Numbered from the stretch's first letter, positions 22,535 to 34,829 are shown. The stretch is DNA of 64,000 nt from Isoetes taiwanensis (GCA_021234155.1 JAJEKV010000075.1:2504522-2568521); one strand, 5' to 3'. Program-made: numbers and translations. The notes: a model not told the origin generated them from the letters alone.

Positions 22535-23110
22535 TCTTTGTTCATAAAATTGTACGAAACTTGTATCTACCCGTAATTACTTCACAATATGATGCAAGCC
22601 TAATGCTTGCACACACTTTATATAGCAACAAATTCTTCACATTGAGTGCATCAAATGAGGTTTGACTATTGGCCATGACCAAATTGAGTGCATCAAATGA
22701 CATCAAACGAGGTTTGACTATTGCCTAGGACCAAAGTTCACTATACATGTCATCATTTAACTCCATTTCAATTTTTATGTTATAAAAATTTGATTGAACT
22801 AGAAAAATCTAGTGCAAGTATCTACCTTACCCTATAAAACCCCAAATATGCAAGATGGCAAAATGCCTTCAAGTTTATCCCATTCTGATCCTATAAGAAT
22901 TTCATATGTTGTCAGGAGCCAAACAAAGCAAGCTTACTAATCCAATGATAACCTTCCTATTTAATTGTATTGCCTTTTCTGTTCTCATTTTTTTCTTTTT
23001 TACTTATTACATGGAAGTGACATGTATGCAGATTTCAGCATTTTGCAATGGTCGAAATGAAATTCGTGCCCAGGTCTGATTCTGCTGTCAGAACTTCGCT
23101 TCTCAAGCCA
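22535..23110. other. AT-rich, short repeat only
   Basis: ATTGAGTGCATCAAATGA with GAGGTTTGACTATTG occurs twice (22640-22720). Nothing coding is visible. Confidence 0.4.
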
Positions 23111-23120
23111 CGTGTGTTGA

Positions 23121-23475
23121 ATGTCATAAATGAAAAAGGCACATGTCATGATAATTCACGCCATCTCGAACGACGAAAAAATCTCAAATTAAGACACTCA
23201 TCATTATTGCACACAATCCTTCAAAATCGATGTCATAAATGAAAAGGCATATGTCACGATAATTCACACTATCTCAAACTACGAAAAAAAGGCATTATGT
23301 CAATTTTGCACACTCATCATTGCACATAATCATTCAAAATCAATGTCATAAATGAAAACGGGACATGTCTATCTCGAACGACGAAAAGGACACATGTCAA
23401 TTTTGCACACTCATTATTATTGCACATAATCATTCAAAATAGATATTATAAATGAAAAAGGCATATATCGTGATT
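23121..23475. repeat. tandem repeat, 100-113-bp unit, about 3.3 copies
   Basis: Units start at ATGTCATAAATGAAAA (23121, 23230, 23343) and ATATTATAAATGAAAA (23443). Each continues with CATGTC, AATTCACRCYATCTCRAAC, ACGAAAA and TTGCACAYAATC(A/C)TTCAAAAT. Indels make the unit length vary. It is non-coding. Confidence 0.9.
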
Positions 23476-23479
23476 ATAT

Positions 23480-24218
23480 TAATGATATTTGATATTACTT
23501 ACATGTGGCTTAAAATGCAAACACATGGCAGAAGGAATGCAATGACATATGTCAATTGTCGAGATAGACTTCGTTTCAATGATTGCCGATGGAAGAGATA
23601 TATACATTATATGTGGCTTAGATTGAAAAACGGTGGGTGTAAAAATAGCCTTTGATCAAATGACACGCGGTTCGACTATCTAAAGTCGAAAGTAAAATAT
23701 TCACGGAAGGGAGTTTCGAAAGAGAAATGTTAAGTGGCGCCCTTTGGTCGCCAATGATAAATTTCTTGTAGTTCTAAAGACATGTTTTTAAAAGCTCGCA
23801 AAAACTTATTCTGCAGGGCATGCATATTATATTTACCTTTGGCTAAGCAGTTCCGAACTTTTATTCATCAATTCAGATAAGATTTTGGACATGAGATATA
23901 AGCAATCTTTCTTCAATGTTCATTAACTATAGTCTGCTTACAAAGGATTTATGAGCAATTTTCTTCTAGAAATCATGAGTATTGCTTAGTTATGGCTTAC
24001 TTATGATGCATGCAATCTTGTCATTAACTGAACTACAGTTACTATTCATAATGTCAATCTTCATAATGTCATGGTATCAAGTATTGTATTGTGGAGTAAT
24101 AATTAAGATTGATTGTGATGAAACTGAAGCATCATTTAAGCCACTTCACCCTCAGGCCATGGAGGGCAACCCTCCGTGCGCAGCACCTTGTTTTTTTAGC
24201 ACGTTTGCACAAATGCAA
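23480..24218. other. no supported gene
   Basis: AT-rich with scattered short frames, none family-like. ATTGTCATTAACTGAACTACAGTTACTATTCATAATG near 24015 contains a local CATAATGTC repeat only. Confidence 0.35.
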
Positions 24219-24395
24219 GTGGACACTTTGAAGCAATTTTAGAGTGTCCACGTTGCTGCCAGGTAAGATTTTTGTTCACGTGGATGCAGCTACAGGTAAG
24301 ATTTTTGTTCACGTGGATGCAGCTACAAGCCTTCGATTTCATCTACGGCTGTGAAAATTCAAGAAAATTCCAAGTGGGATGTCGGTTAGCAGAAG
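24219..24395. repeat. dispersed repeat copy 1 with internal 33-bp duplication and 9-bp inverted repeat
   Basis: AGAGTGTCCACGTTGCTGCC (24241) starts a segment shared with 29852. Within it, AGGTAAGATTTTTGTTCACG, then TGGATGCAGCTAC (33 bp), is repeated exactly at 24261 and 24294. GTGGACACT (24219-24227) pairs with AGTGTCCAC (24243-24251). The similarity to the second copy extends to GAAATTCCAA-type sequence near 24370. Confidence 0.75.
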
Positions 24396-24398
24396 GCC

Positions 24399-24823
24399 GT
24401 GACGATTGCTCCAAATCCGAACAAAATAGACCCTGGATTTACTAGTGAAGACGATGAAGCAGAGGCAAGCTTGGTGTCGATAGGTATGGCACAGCCACCC
24501 TTCCTGCGAGCAACGATACGCTTGACGGATCTCCTATTTGGAACAGAGCACTATGCACGTAGGGCTTTTCCTCGTCATTGGATATGAAGCAATCCAAGTG
24601 TTGAGCCATGGCAAAATGTTTGGCCGAAATTGCTTTCGCCGGCTCTGTCGTTTCTATTCAAGCCAAAATGGATGTTTCTTTGTGTTCCATAATAAGGGCG
24701 AGCTTTCAGGCAGTTAAAATGGCCCTCTTGAGGAACTTGTGGGGAGGTGTAAGTTTACCCACTCAATTTATTCTGAGGACTGTCGGAGCTTTCCCGGTTT
24801 GGTTTTCATTTCCTTCTTTCTAA
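24399..24823 (+). other. unassigned open frames
   Basis: Two frames (24399-24587, 24608-24823) have protein-like stretches such as TIAPNPNKIDPGFTSEDDEA and AEIAFAGSVVSIQAKMDVSL, but I recognise no family, start context or splice sites. Confidence 0.2.
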
Positions 24824-25400
24824 CTACACATCCTTCAGAGCTTTTCCTTGCTCGAGGAAGGAGCAAATAAAAATCTGTATACCAACTCTGGGCCTGCCAT
24901 AGCCACGAAGCTGGCTTTGATCTTTCTTTGTCGTCTCCGTATCCGGGTGAAGTGTTTGCCATCCGAGATAGATTTGCCATATCCTGTTTTCGGATGAAGG
25001 GAAACTTTGCAGTGATTTGGTATGATTTTCGCAGAAGCCCCTGTTTTTGTGCCTAAGGCAAGTTTGCTTATGTAACCCTGTTTTATGGATGCACACAGGT
25101 CCTCGCCCATTATTCTGGGCATATGGGTTAATATTTTGGGCATATGTTTTATGGTCTATCTAATACGGTCTGTTTCATTTTTCAGAATCTTTTAGACTAG
25201 ATTTATCCATCAATCGGCTTAGGAGCTTAGGACTCCATTAACCGGCTAGAGCTGAGCAGTTCTTGGAGGAGCCATATTAAGAGGTACAATTTTTGCTTAG
25301 ATTCAGGTATAAATAGCTCCAGATTCGATATATGCTTACCTGTTCGATCCTGCCATAGCCACGAACCTGCCATGCCATAGCCACGAACCTGCTTTAGCCG
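24824..25400. other. short repeated phrase region, no supported gene
   Basis: CCTGCCATAGCCACGAA(C/G)CTG occurs at about 24893 and twice at 25350-25395. On the minus strand it gives overlapping frames rich in GSWLWQ. Two frames of 90 and 102 codons here share this repeat and have no family resemblance. Confidence 0.35.
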
Positions 25401-25410
25401 ATTCTTTGCT

Positions 25411-25860
25411 TCAGGAACAAGGATTGGCATGACTGTGTAGTTCTCGCTTTCGTATCAGACAGTTGAGTCCAATGGCCTGCTTGCGATGCTTGCGAGACTC
25501 TTGGATAAGTTTTGAACTCCGGTTATGATTAAGAAATGCAATCACAAATCCTGCAATTGCTAAAAAGGAAGCAGCATGCAGTTCCATATATTTATATTGA
25601 ACATCATGTGAGCAAGGTTTCTTCAAATCTGAAATAGATCTCGCTATTGAAGCTTTGTATTGCTCTTTAGCTGCAAAAAATTCCACAGCACATTCATTAA
25701 CGAAGTAATCAATTCCATTTCGGGGTTTCTTGCTTCTCAACTCTGAAAAGTGTTGCTTTATTATGCAAAGCTGATCTTTGTTGACTATAAATGATGGGCA
25801 CAGAAGTCTTCCGGCATTACTAAATATATTGATCTCCTTCCCACTCAGACATACTTCAAT
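25411..25860 (-). pseudogene. RNA polymerase second-largest subunit exon, Pol IV/V (NRPD2/NRPE2)-like
   Basis: On the minus strand an exon begins after TTGTAG at 25861 and stays open for about 149 codons. In order it reads KEINIFSNAGRLL, CPSFIVNKDQLCIIKQHFSE, a GIDYFVNECAVEFFA segment, ARSISDLKK, YKYMELHAASFLAIAG, FVIAFLNHNRSSKLI and KHRKQAIGLNC. This follows the conserved RPB2-type core: KEIRIYTDAGR, RPLxIV, the IEYIDxEEEE region, HCEIHPSxILG, IPFxDHNQSPR and QAxG. KHxxQAIG and ELHASFLLG-type wording fit the plant Pol IV/V subunit better than Pol II, as I recall those sequences. Family-invariant residues are lost (the P of IPF is A; NQSPR is NRSSK). The frame stops at 25411 without the following YPQKPL block, and no other exon is legible, so it is a fragment. 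Confidence 0.8.
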
Positions 25861-25871
25861 CTACAATGCAA

Positions 25872-26762
25872 TTGCATCTCTATTTGTAACTCCCTAGCAA
25901 AGAAATCCATGCAGGAATCAGAGAATATCTTACTGTCACAATATTAAACCTCTCTATGTAATGCCTCTTACATGTTCTGTTGTAAAACTAGCACATCCAG
26001 TGCATTTTGGCATTTTTGACATATGTAGAGTAGAAATTTGAAAACTTTATGCCTAGCATTATTTTTAGATTATTTTGCACGCTTTCCAACGGATGCCCTT
26101 GCTAGTGAAACAGAGCTTTGGTTTGCAAGTTATGGCCGAAATTGACTGGTGGTTTTATTTCATGCAGTCGTATTTTGATATAGTTTGTTTTATTTGGGCC
26201 ATTCAAACCATAAATTTCAGAAACATGCATCTGTCTTTTTCTAATAAATGCTCATGCATAGGGCTTCCTTCTTGAAGTTATGTCCTTCACATTTCTTGTT
26301 GTGAAGTTGGGACAACGATAACTTGGCTTTGCTATAGGCTGAATCAATTGAAGTAAGCTTACAATCCTTATTTCCTAAATGTGATTTATGTTAGAATTGC
26401 TTAAACTCACACCTCTATTTGTAAGTCCGATTAACAAAGAAGTTCATGGAAGAATCAGATAAATAGAATGTTAAACCTCTTTATGTAATGCCTCTTACAT
26501 GCTCTGCTGTGAAACTAGCATAGCCAGCCCATTTTGGCATTTTTGACATATCTAGGGCAGGAATTTGAAAACTTTATGCCTAGCATTATTTTTAGATTTT
26601 TTTGCATGCTTTCCAATGGATGCCCTTGCTACTGAAACGGAGCCGGTTTGTAAATTACGGCCGAAATTGAAAGATGGCCTTATTTCATGCAATCGCACTC
26701 TGATTCATACGTTTTGTTTTATTTGGCCCATTTAAACTATCAATTTCAGAAAAATGCACCTA
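25872..26762. repeat. direct duplication, about 360 bp, offset about 525
   Basis: Copies at 25872-26242 and 26410-26762 share CTCTATTTGTAA, TATGTAATGCCTCTTACATG, CATTTTGGCATTTTTGACAT, GAAAACTTTATGCCTAGCAT, TGGATGCCCTTGCTA and GGCCGAAATTGA. They are diverged by perhaps 12-15 percent. Copy 1 starts immediately upstream (in minus-strand sense) of the RNA polymerase exon's splice acceptor, so the duplication may lie within a former intron. Confidence 0.85.
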
Positions 26763-26792
26763 AGTCTTTTTGTAGGATGCTTATTAGGCTTT

Positions 26793-27035
26793 CTAAGAAG
26801 TACTCATGAATAAAGCATGAATAAAGCACAGAAGTTTTGCCATATGATGAAAGAGTTGCATAGTAATCAAATTTTGCACGTCGGTATTCCCTTTTAACAT
26901 ATTGGTTGAGATCACTTTGGTGTTCCTGTCACCATTGTTAGCACATATGAGATTGATTGCACGGGACTTTGAGTGTAATGCAGCATTACAAACAGAGTAG
27001 ACAGCGAAATGCCCATCCCAATCTTGCATTTTGGG
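26793..27035 (-). pseudogene. unidentified minus-strand exon-like frame
   Basis: A 78-codon frame contains RAINLICANNGDRNTKVIST and NMLKGNTDVQNLI, which has the composition of real protein and is more polar than neighbouring chance frames. It may be another exon of the host gene represented by the RNA polymerase fragment or of a different gene. I recognise neither family nor domain. Confidence 0.3.
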
Positions 27036-27059
27036 TTATATAGAAACCCATGACACAGA

Positions 27060-29170
27060 CTTAGATTTAACGACAATTTAGCCACAGCTTAGAAACCCGC
27101 CAGAATAATGCTTACAATTCATGGCATGTCCATCACCTTCCGTGTTACTGCATTTGCACATATCGAGTTGCAAGGTGTGAGACCAAGTAAGATTATATTT
27201 TTTAGAATATTTTCTGAATATGTGGTTTCGACTAAGGTAAATAGTTGCATGATCTAGTGGACTTAGTTTGGATATGATCGTTATGGAAATGGCAAGAGGA
27301 ATGCTTTGAATGGCTAAACCTCAATTAGAAGTAAGAAAGGACAATGTAGATTATACAGTATGAAGTTTGTTTGCAAAAATTTGCCTTCGATATTCTTTAA
27401 CGTCAAGAGAGGAGGCTCAACTCCATTGTAGAAATGATGCAAGCCACTTAAGTCTGTTTGCCTCTGTTTATGCATGCATGTAGATGGTGCTTACTTTGAA
27501 AGCATTTGAAATGAAAAATGTTGCAGCCTGGCATTAAGGTTGCTATGGAGGTTTTGAAAGCTATTTATGTTGACTGCACTTTTTGTCTGAAATCCATTTA
27601 CTGAGGCCCATTTACTGTGCATGCTCTGGCCTTCTAGTTTGCAATCATAAGTGCATACAAATCATTTTGACTTGATTCTGCATATGCCAATTTGCAAATA
27701 CTCAATTGTCAAGACAACTTGACATTTATTTCTAGGCGATTGGATCTTTCTATTTATGAATAATCTCCAAACAATCCCTTATTTGCATTTGTGCTATGCT
27801 TTAGAATGCTTTAAATGTCCCAACAAGAGAAAAATCCTAAAACACAAACTTTTAGAATAAGAAGTTCTGAGTAGGCACATTGATCAAACATGCACCTAAT
27901 AGAAGAAAAAACTTGAAATCCCCTTTATGCCGAATTGTGGTAATAAAGAGTGGTTAAAATTCGCCAAATGGCGATTTTTTAGACCTTTAGTCAGATTTCA
28001 TGGCTAAAGTTTATAAAGGCAATTTTTTTAGAAAAAGTATAATTTAGCCACTCCAAAAGGGGGTAAATTCTGAACGCTTAGAGTTTAGCCGGGATTGTTT
28101 GCTGCATGGTATACTGAATCGCCTTCTCTAAAGTTGATTAGGAGAACCCTGATCAATTCAAATAGCCATGCCAATTCTATTCAGGGACCTCTTTCATTTA
28201 GGAATTGCCATTAGCTACCTCAATCATATTTTGAATTTGTATCTATAAGTTGTTTAGGTTAAATGCTATGAAGAATGTTACATGATGTGCATTTTAAGCT
28301 TTAAATAGTAGTGCTCTCTTCTTGCAATTGTTGACCCTAAAGGGCTTTATCACCAAATTCACCATTTGGATGCATTTGACCCCAACGTAAACATGCATGT
28401 TCCTTCAAACGATATTGTTTGTTCCTTATGAATTGTATTTGAACAACTTTATTATCGTTTTGTAAAAGAAGCATATTGAATCAATGTCATTCATGTACTA
28501 ATCAGTGCTCAAAGTTTGAAGTTAAATAGTTGCACTTTAGCTAGGGACCAAGAAAAATTCGCCAACATTAGAATTTCATGTCATATAAATTTTACATTTT
28601 AGCCAAGTGGGAAGATAATTAAAGGGCTTTATTTTATCAAATTCCGCCAAGAAAAAAATCCAAGAACTTTTGTTTTTCATAGGTTTAGCCAACCTTAATT
28701 TGAATAGAAAAACATTTAGGGATGTTAAAATTTACCCTGATGCCGACCCCATATTCTAGACACATCCCCCCAAGGCACTTGCATCATAGAAATGGCATAA
28801 CTAACATAGGAAAACCCAATCAAATTTTATGACAATGCAAACTTGCTCCATAGGATTGGCGTAACTATCGTAAAAATGCTTATCCACTCACCTGCTTCTT
28901 TTTTGCTGCCCTAAATCCCATCAAATTGCAACTCACAACATTCAATCCCCAAAGATGGTCACTTTTTTTTGCACGCAGACAATAGAAAGATAAAAATAGC
29001 AATTTCCCAAAAGCAACTAGTTTGCCAAGAAACGCTCTAGCAAAATTTGTCCTGACTTACACTATAGAACTAGCTGCATTTTAGAAGCACCGCATCTAAC
29101 TTGCATAATAGGAGTTTTTGTAATTTTAACATAAGAAACCTTGCTACTCAATTGCCTCCATTTGCGCCTT
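27060..29170. other. AT-rich, no supported gene
   Basis: At 27524-27600, TTGCAG followed by a short frame (PGIKVAMEVLKAIYVDCTF) resembles an exon start but cannot be identified. The rest is AT-rich sequence without coding or repeat structure that I can defend. Confidence 0.35.
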
Positions 29171-29370
29171 CATGGAATCTTGCGAGATCTCATAAATAAA
29201 ACCTAAGGGAATCCAGGGGAATCTACATAATACCTTAAAGAATCTAGGGAAATCTAAGGGAATTCATAAATTCTTGGACATTCTAAGGGAATCTAGAAGA
29301 ATCTAAGGAAATATTTATAAAAATCTTAGGAAACCTAGAGGAATTTTCATAGAATCTAAGGAATTCTAAC
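29171..29370. repeat. degenerate decamer array, GAATCTAAGG-type
   Basis: GAATCTAAGG and close variants (GAATCTAGGG, GAAACCTAGA, GAATTCTAAC) recur about a dozen times with irregular spacing. It looks like a decayed minisatellite. Confidence 0.7.
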
Positions 29371-29851
29371 ATAAAAAGCCCGGTACTCACTTGCAAACAT
29401 AAAATTTACCTCATTAGGGCAAATTCTAATAGAATTAAATTAACCGCAAAAAATAGGATTTTTTGCTAAATATGCCACTCTATTCACATGCCTACCTTTG
29501 GGGAACTGAAACATGCACAAACTGGAACATGCACCAACTAAAACATTGTGCATCAATTTATCTAACTACAAGGATATCATTGTGGAAAATGCGCTTTGTC
29601 AATATGTGTATGCATGCAAGCATTATGACCATCCATACATCTCTATGCGCACAAGTTTTTTACCTTTAGATTTAAATACATGCTCGAATTTAAAAGCCCA
29701 AAGAAGCAACGCTAGGCAATTTTTCCAAATATCATATAATATTGCAATAGATAATATATTATTGCCATGTTTCTCGAGATTCTAATGTCTTTCCAAGCAT
29801 TTGGAAGACGAAAACTACATTTTTTATTTTGTAACTAGAAAGTAGCGCTTC

Positions 29852-29990
29852 TAGAGTGTCCACGTTGCTGCCAACTAGGACTTTTTTCCACGCGGATGCA
29901 CTTTCCATCGCTAGATTTTAATCGACGGTCCACGTAAAAATTAAGGGAAATTCCAAATGTATTGGCGCTAGGGGAGAATGCTTGCCCGCC
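29852..29990. repeat. dispersed repeat copy 2
   Basis: AGAGTGTCCACGTTGCTGCC is identical to 24241-24260. It is followed by diverged TTTTTTCCACGCGGATGCA and GGGAAATTCCAAATG, matching the order in copy 1. The internal 33-bp duplication of copy 1 is single here. Confidence 0.75.
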
Positions 29991-29999
29991 CACATGCCT

Positions 30000-32650
30000 A
30001 ATGGCGACTTTTTCCTCGATGTCGATGGTGCCAGGGTCAAGATCTTAAGCTTTTTGTCGAGACAAGCTCTTGCAAAGAAGATGGCATTTGCTCAATGTTC
30101 GCTTTTAGATGTTTTTCAGTCCCTTCAATGCGGTTATAGTCCTTGCTTTTTGCTTTGACGGAGAGTTGGGCATTCGATCGCGGCAGCCCAACAATAAGGT
30201 ATTTCGTTAAGGCTCATGTAAGTTTTCAGAGCATATAAAATTTTTTAGCTATTGTTTGTCGGATGTTGGTATGCGATGGAGTGGAAACTTGGTAGCCCCC
30301 GATGCATCTCGAAAATACTAACATCCTCAATTAAGGTCTTCCCCGAGAGTGCTTTTTATGGGCTCGGCTCCGCACTACATTGGTCCGATCAATTTCGATT
30401 TCTTTATTGTTATAGATTATAGATATGCTTTTCTCAACATAAACATGAAGTTAATTTGGTAGTATTCTCGATATGCGACGCGGGCTACAAAAGAAGCAAA
30501 GACCAGCCCGGTTTTAGCCTACGAAAAAACATGGTCGGCCATAAACACTTCGGGATTTGTAGAAAAGAGCAATGTAAACTTGTCAGACGCTTATGGCAAG
30601 AGTTACGCATTACTTTATATCATTTGGTGCATAGAGCCCAAGCTTGGGATGACTCTTATTTGAAGGAGATAGATAAATTAATTGACAAACACAAAGAGGT
30701 CGCATTTGATTTGCAATCAAGAACAAGACCTCAAGTGGATTTCTTGCAAACTTGCAAAACAATGTGAGCAACGCTTAGGGCTACCATGGAAATATGATCA
30801 AGGAAGGTCTTGTTGCTTGACTATACAAAGTGAAGGTTTACAAAGATGGGGCTAGCAGCATGTTCGGGCTTTGAGACAAAGAGTATTGCGCTTTTCCGCA
30901 AAGGATGGTGTTCGCTTGGCCCGCCCACATTGATCTATTATTCATTTGTTGGTGGTGAATGTTTATCGTCATTGGTTTACATTCTCGCAAGAGAAGATGT
31001 GCAAGAAGGTTGGAAGGTGGTCTTTAGAATACTTGATAATGATCTATCCTCTTTGACCACTACATCATGGTGCCTCATAGGAGGGCCACAAGAACAAAAA
31101 GCCTAGCTCGCTTATTAGTCCTTCATGTTTTGTTTCCATGAAGGGATCTTTTGGCAAAGATATGCAATAGTAATAGTTTTGAAGAATCTTTTATGTCATT
31201 CCTTCCAAATATTATGAGATGCAATACTGCCGCAGGAGACTTCCTTTAATCTAAAAGCTAGCTTCAATGTGCATAGTACAAGGAGATGATTCTCGCATGG
31301 CAAAGATGTCGCGGAAATTTTGAAGAATGTCTTGTGCATATTTCACCGATATATAGTGATATCCGATTGTGGTGCAACTGAATGACAAAACCACCCATGC
31401 CGGAAGTGTTTTTGATGCTATCCTTGTGTCAATGGATCGCCGCGATATAGCTACGCATCATTGTTCTTTTTTCAAAGGAGATCAAGAGTTAGAGACCTAT
31501 GTGAAGACGATGCATGTGACTTTGGTCGCTTTCATTCCCATGATCCCGCGGCTTTATATTTGCTGAACTATGATTTTGGTACTAAATCCATTTGCATTCC
31601 ATGGCATTTTTCTTTGTAAGTCCCAAGTATGGTTGTATTGTGCAAAAGATAAACCGTGGCCGCTTTGTGATTCTCCTTTCGCTCTATGTTCTTCAAGCAC
31701 CAATTTTGCTAATAAGTATGCTAGAAAAACAATTTGACTCCTCCTTCCCTTTGGTATATGGTTGATATTCATGATGTGTCATAGAAACACATCAATACGA
31801 ATCCGCCATCCGGTAATGATAAAAGCTTAATCCACAGCCTTTAGCTTAGGCATAGAGGAGATTTTTTGTAGGATGAGATCTCCCCTCGATCATAGCAAAA
31901 TTTTGTTCTTCCTAATCGGTTTTCTTTAGATTTTATTTCATCTTCCAAGACTTATGATGGCGTAAACCGCTTATTAAATATGTGTCACATGATGCCCGTT
32001 TCTCAACTTTGCGTGTTTTGTGGACGCAGTAAAGTTTGCATATTTTTTACCGCTGTGGTGGTTCTTTAGATTAGGCCAAGAATTATGAGAATTTAAGTCA
32101 AATATAAACTCCATTGTTCTCAATGTGTTTGAAAATCCAATGATAAACCGGTTAGTCTTTGTACAGACTCCGCTTTTGTAGAAGGCAATGCTAATTATTG
32201 TTTCCAAATGTAAACACCGACACGAAAAGAAGCATTATGTTGACCTACCTATATAAAGAAGCATTGTATTGCCATGAACATTATGCTTATTGGCCTTTTG
32301 CTTTGTAAAACTTAGGTTACGTGATAGACCTAGAAACCCTTTTTCTTGTAAAACTTACATTATATGATGAATCTAAAAACTTAAAACAAAATAAACATCA
32401 TAATTAGGGCACAAATATAACATTTATATACATAGTTCTTCTACTTGATTAGGGTCATTCTCATCAATTTGTGTTGCCTACCCTTTGCCCCAAGCCTCAT
32501 CCACAAGAACCATCGAATTTGATCATTTATTTAAGATCTTATTTTAATTGGTGACTCCTGTTAGCAAAACTAGCCTTCTCTTACGATTTACAATGATACT
32601 TTTGATGATAGGACCCACACCCGATCCTACAATTTGCTATGCAAAGTAAT
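30000..32650. other. unassigned region with several open frames
   Basis: Frames at 30456-30767 (containing YLKEIDKLIDKHKEVAFDLQ), 30846-31106, 31369-31566 and minus 31554-31772 have protein-like composition but lack domains that I can name. The first is followed at about 30825 by a shifted frame, so an old element or gene fragment on the plus strand is possible. I can support nothing more specific. Confidence 0.3.
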
Positions 32651-33183
32651 CAAACGTGCTTTTGACTAGTTTTTTTTTTTTTTGTGTTTTATCTTCCTAC
32701 TTTTTGTGTTTGTAGTTTGTAGATGGGTTGCTTAAATCGTAGGCTTCTTTTTATCTAGCAGTTTGTACTTTGAAGATGGGTTGCTTTTTCATTCTGCTTC
32801 TAGAAGATGGTCCTTTGCTTTTTCATGTTTGTTTCTAAAAGATTGTTCTCTTTTTGCTCTTGCTTCTGTTCTCTGTTTCTCTCTGGGTTTTTGTTTCTTC
32901 TTGTACCATGTCGTTTAGCCTAGTGGTTATCATCTACTGCTCACGAGACTTTCTCATAAACATCATGAATTTTACTTAGATCCATTTATCCATTGTAATG
33001 CTAATAGAGTTTATGGATAGTTTCCTGGACATTGCTTTTTCTTACTCATTCTAAATCCCAAAAACATGATGTCTTGCTAGATTCTGTTGCTGTTTTGTTG
33101 CATAATCTTGTCAAATTTTTCATTAACTGTGTCTCTTGGCTTTTTATATTTTATATTTGTATATACAAATTTTCTTTTGCCGA

Positions 33184-33245
33184 GCCCTGTGCTACAATGG
33201 TAACAACGTATAGTTGGTGTCCGGCTGTGGTTCAAGCTAGAGGTC
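33184..33245 (+). mobile_element. possible tRNA-derived SINE head
   Basis: TGCTACAATGGTAACAACG resembles a Pol III A box (TRGYNNARNGG) and GGTTCAAGCTAGAGG about 38 bases later resembles a B box (GGTTCRANNCC). A T-rich tail region follows. At 32912-32925, TAGCCTAGTGGTTA is an even better A box but has no B box after it. Neither folds into a tRNA by eye. Confidence 0.3.
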
Positions 33246-33249
33246 GTTA

Positions 33250-34080
33250 AAATTTTATCTATCTTGTTAAGTGGCTAAAAATTATTAAGTTACTGGGTTG
33301 ATTTTCCCCCTTCATGTCCACGTGCGGATCTGCGAATACCTAATCCGTCTACGGGCCATAACCTAGGAAGCTCTCTGCCATATCGATTTCTCTGCCTCAC
33401 AGATCCGGCTATCCTCTTCCTAAAATCGGCCAATTTGTTAGGCTAATCTTCCTTCCAATCCAGACCCAAATCGTTTCTGCATGCATTTCCCCTAGAATGG
33501 GTGGTTCATAGAGCTCTCATGCCACTTTCAGGTAATGCCTCCATATCCAAGCAAAAGGCTCAGTCACAGTTACCTCTGTGGCATCAAATGTCTTAAAGAA
33601 ATATCTACACTAACATGATCTATGATTCCACTATGACAAAGGTAATAGTTCTTCCACAACAAGATCTACTCCGTTGTTTTGATTCGTGTCAAGATCCAGA
33701 GAGTGGCAATTGTTGCTGCTGCAAAAAGACGAGAGGAATCCCCTGACAGTTAAGCAGCTATTTATAGCGTCCACATCCTTATCCGAAGCAAAATTCGATG
33801 CTCAATACCTCCGTTAGTGGAATCACAGAGAAGAAGATAAATTTTGGACGCCCGAACTAGATTGGCCCATCTTCCAGGCATCAATTGACGCCAGTGGAAT
33901 CTCCGCCTTAGAGCATAATTTAGCAGATTTGGCCTATAGATCCGGACCATATTTAGCAAACTCAGCCTGTAGATCGGGAATTCAGGCATTGGATTTCTAT
34001 TATTATGCCTAGACTTTGATCGCTTCGGCTATGAGACATTATTTCGCTTCATATCAAGCCGTTTTTAGCTTTGCTCTTTT
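33250..34080. other. no supported gene
   Basis: A 75-codon minus-strand frame (33762-33989) runs over a short imperfect repeat (TTTAGCARAYTYRGCCTRTAGAT) and carries no motif. A GC-richer patch at 33300-33540 has no coding resemblance. Confidence 0.3.
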
Positions 34081-34089
34081 TCTCAACGG

Positions 34090-34770
34090 ATCTCACCAGT
34101 AAGTCTGCTTCCTCAACCCTTTGTTCCATGTTGATAAGTTTACCATTCCATAGCTTTTGCCTGTGCCTCTGAGTATAGCCTTTCCTTTTCATCATGCATG
34201 AGAGTAATTTGTTGCATTAGATGCTGTATTTTATTTCTAATTGGCTTATTACAGCCAGGTTTTCGACACATGTCTGCTCATGGAACTGTTCAAACTTTGC
34301 AGCTTTCTCTATTGCCTCATTCAGACATATGTTCATGTGTCCTTTGTTGTATTCCTCATGTCTCTTGTCAAGTTCCATTTTTAACCTTGAAACCTCACTT
34401 TCAACTTAAGCAACAGATGATACTGATGATGAATGTTTCAAATTGATGATTTGCAACTGGTTCTTAAGTTTATTCTCTGTTATTTGCAGGTCTTTAATGT
34501 GGCCTACTAATGCTTTTACGCTTTCAAGATGTCCTCATGGCTTCATCTTCCGTCTTTTATCTCTATCAAACTTCTTTTTGACTCATTATAGACCCTGCAT
34601 CTTTCTTCTAAATCAGATTTGTTGGTTTCCAAGATGAGAACTCTAGCTCGGAGTGGTTCAAGTTCATTCCTTATATCATTGTCCTTATTAACAAATTCAA
34701 TAGCATGGATTTCCAACTCTGCATTTTTGAACCTGTATGCTTCCTTCTTCTCCATGCAGCAAATCATCAG
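34090..34770 (-). pseudogene. coiled-coil protein pseudogene, unidentified
   Basis: On the minus strand, from 34767 downward, frames join into about 200 residues of heptad-like, Glu/Lys/Leu-rich sequence: AYRFKNAELEIHAIEFVNKD, NELEPLRARVLILETNKSD, then after a frameshift LVGHIKDLQITENKLKNQL, after a TAA VESEVSRLKMELDKRHEEYN, and after another shift LMQQITLMHDEKERLYSEAQ. The continuity of a coiled-coil pattern across shifts shows that this was a real gene. It might belong to a filament-like or RNA-silencing XH-type family, but no signature domain is present, so I leave it unnamed. Confidence 0.6.
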
Positions 34771-34829
34771 GTGTTAGTGTGTTGGACGTTAAGAGAATAT
34801 GCCTCCATTAATGAAAGTGCAATTGCTAT

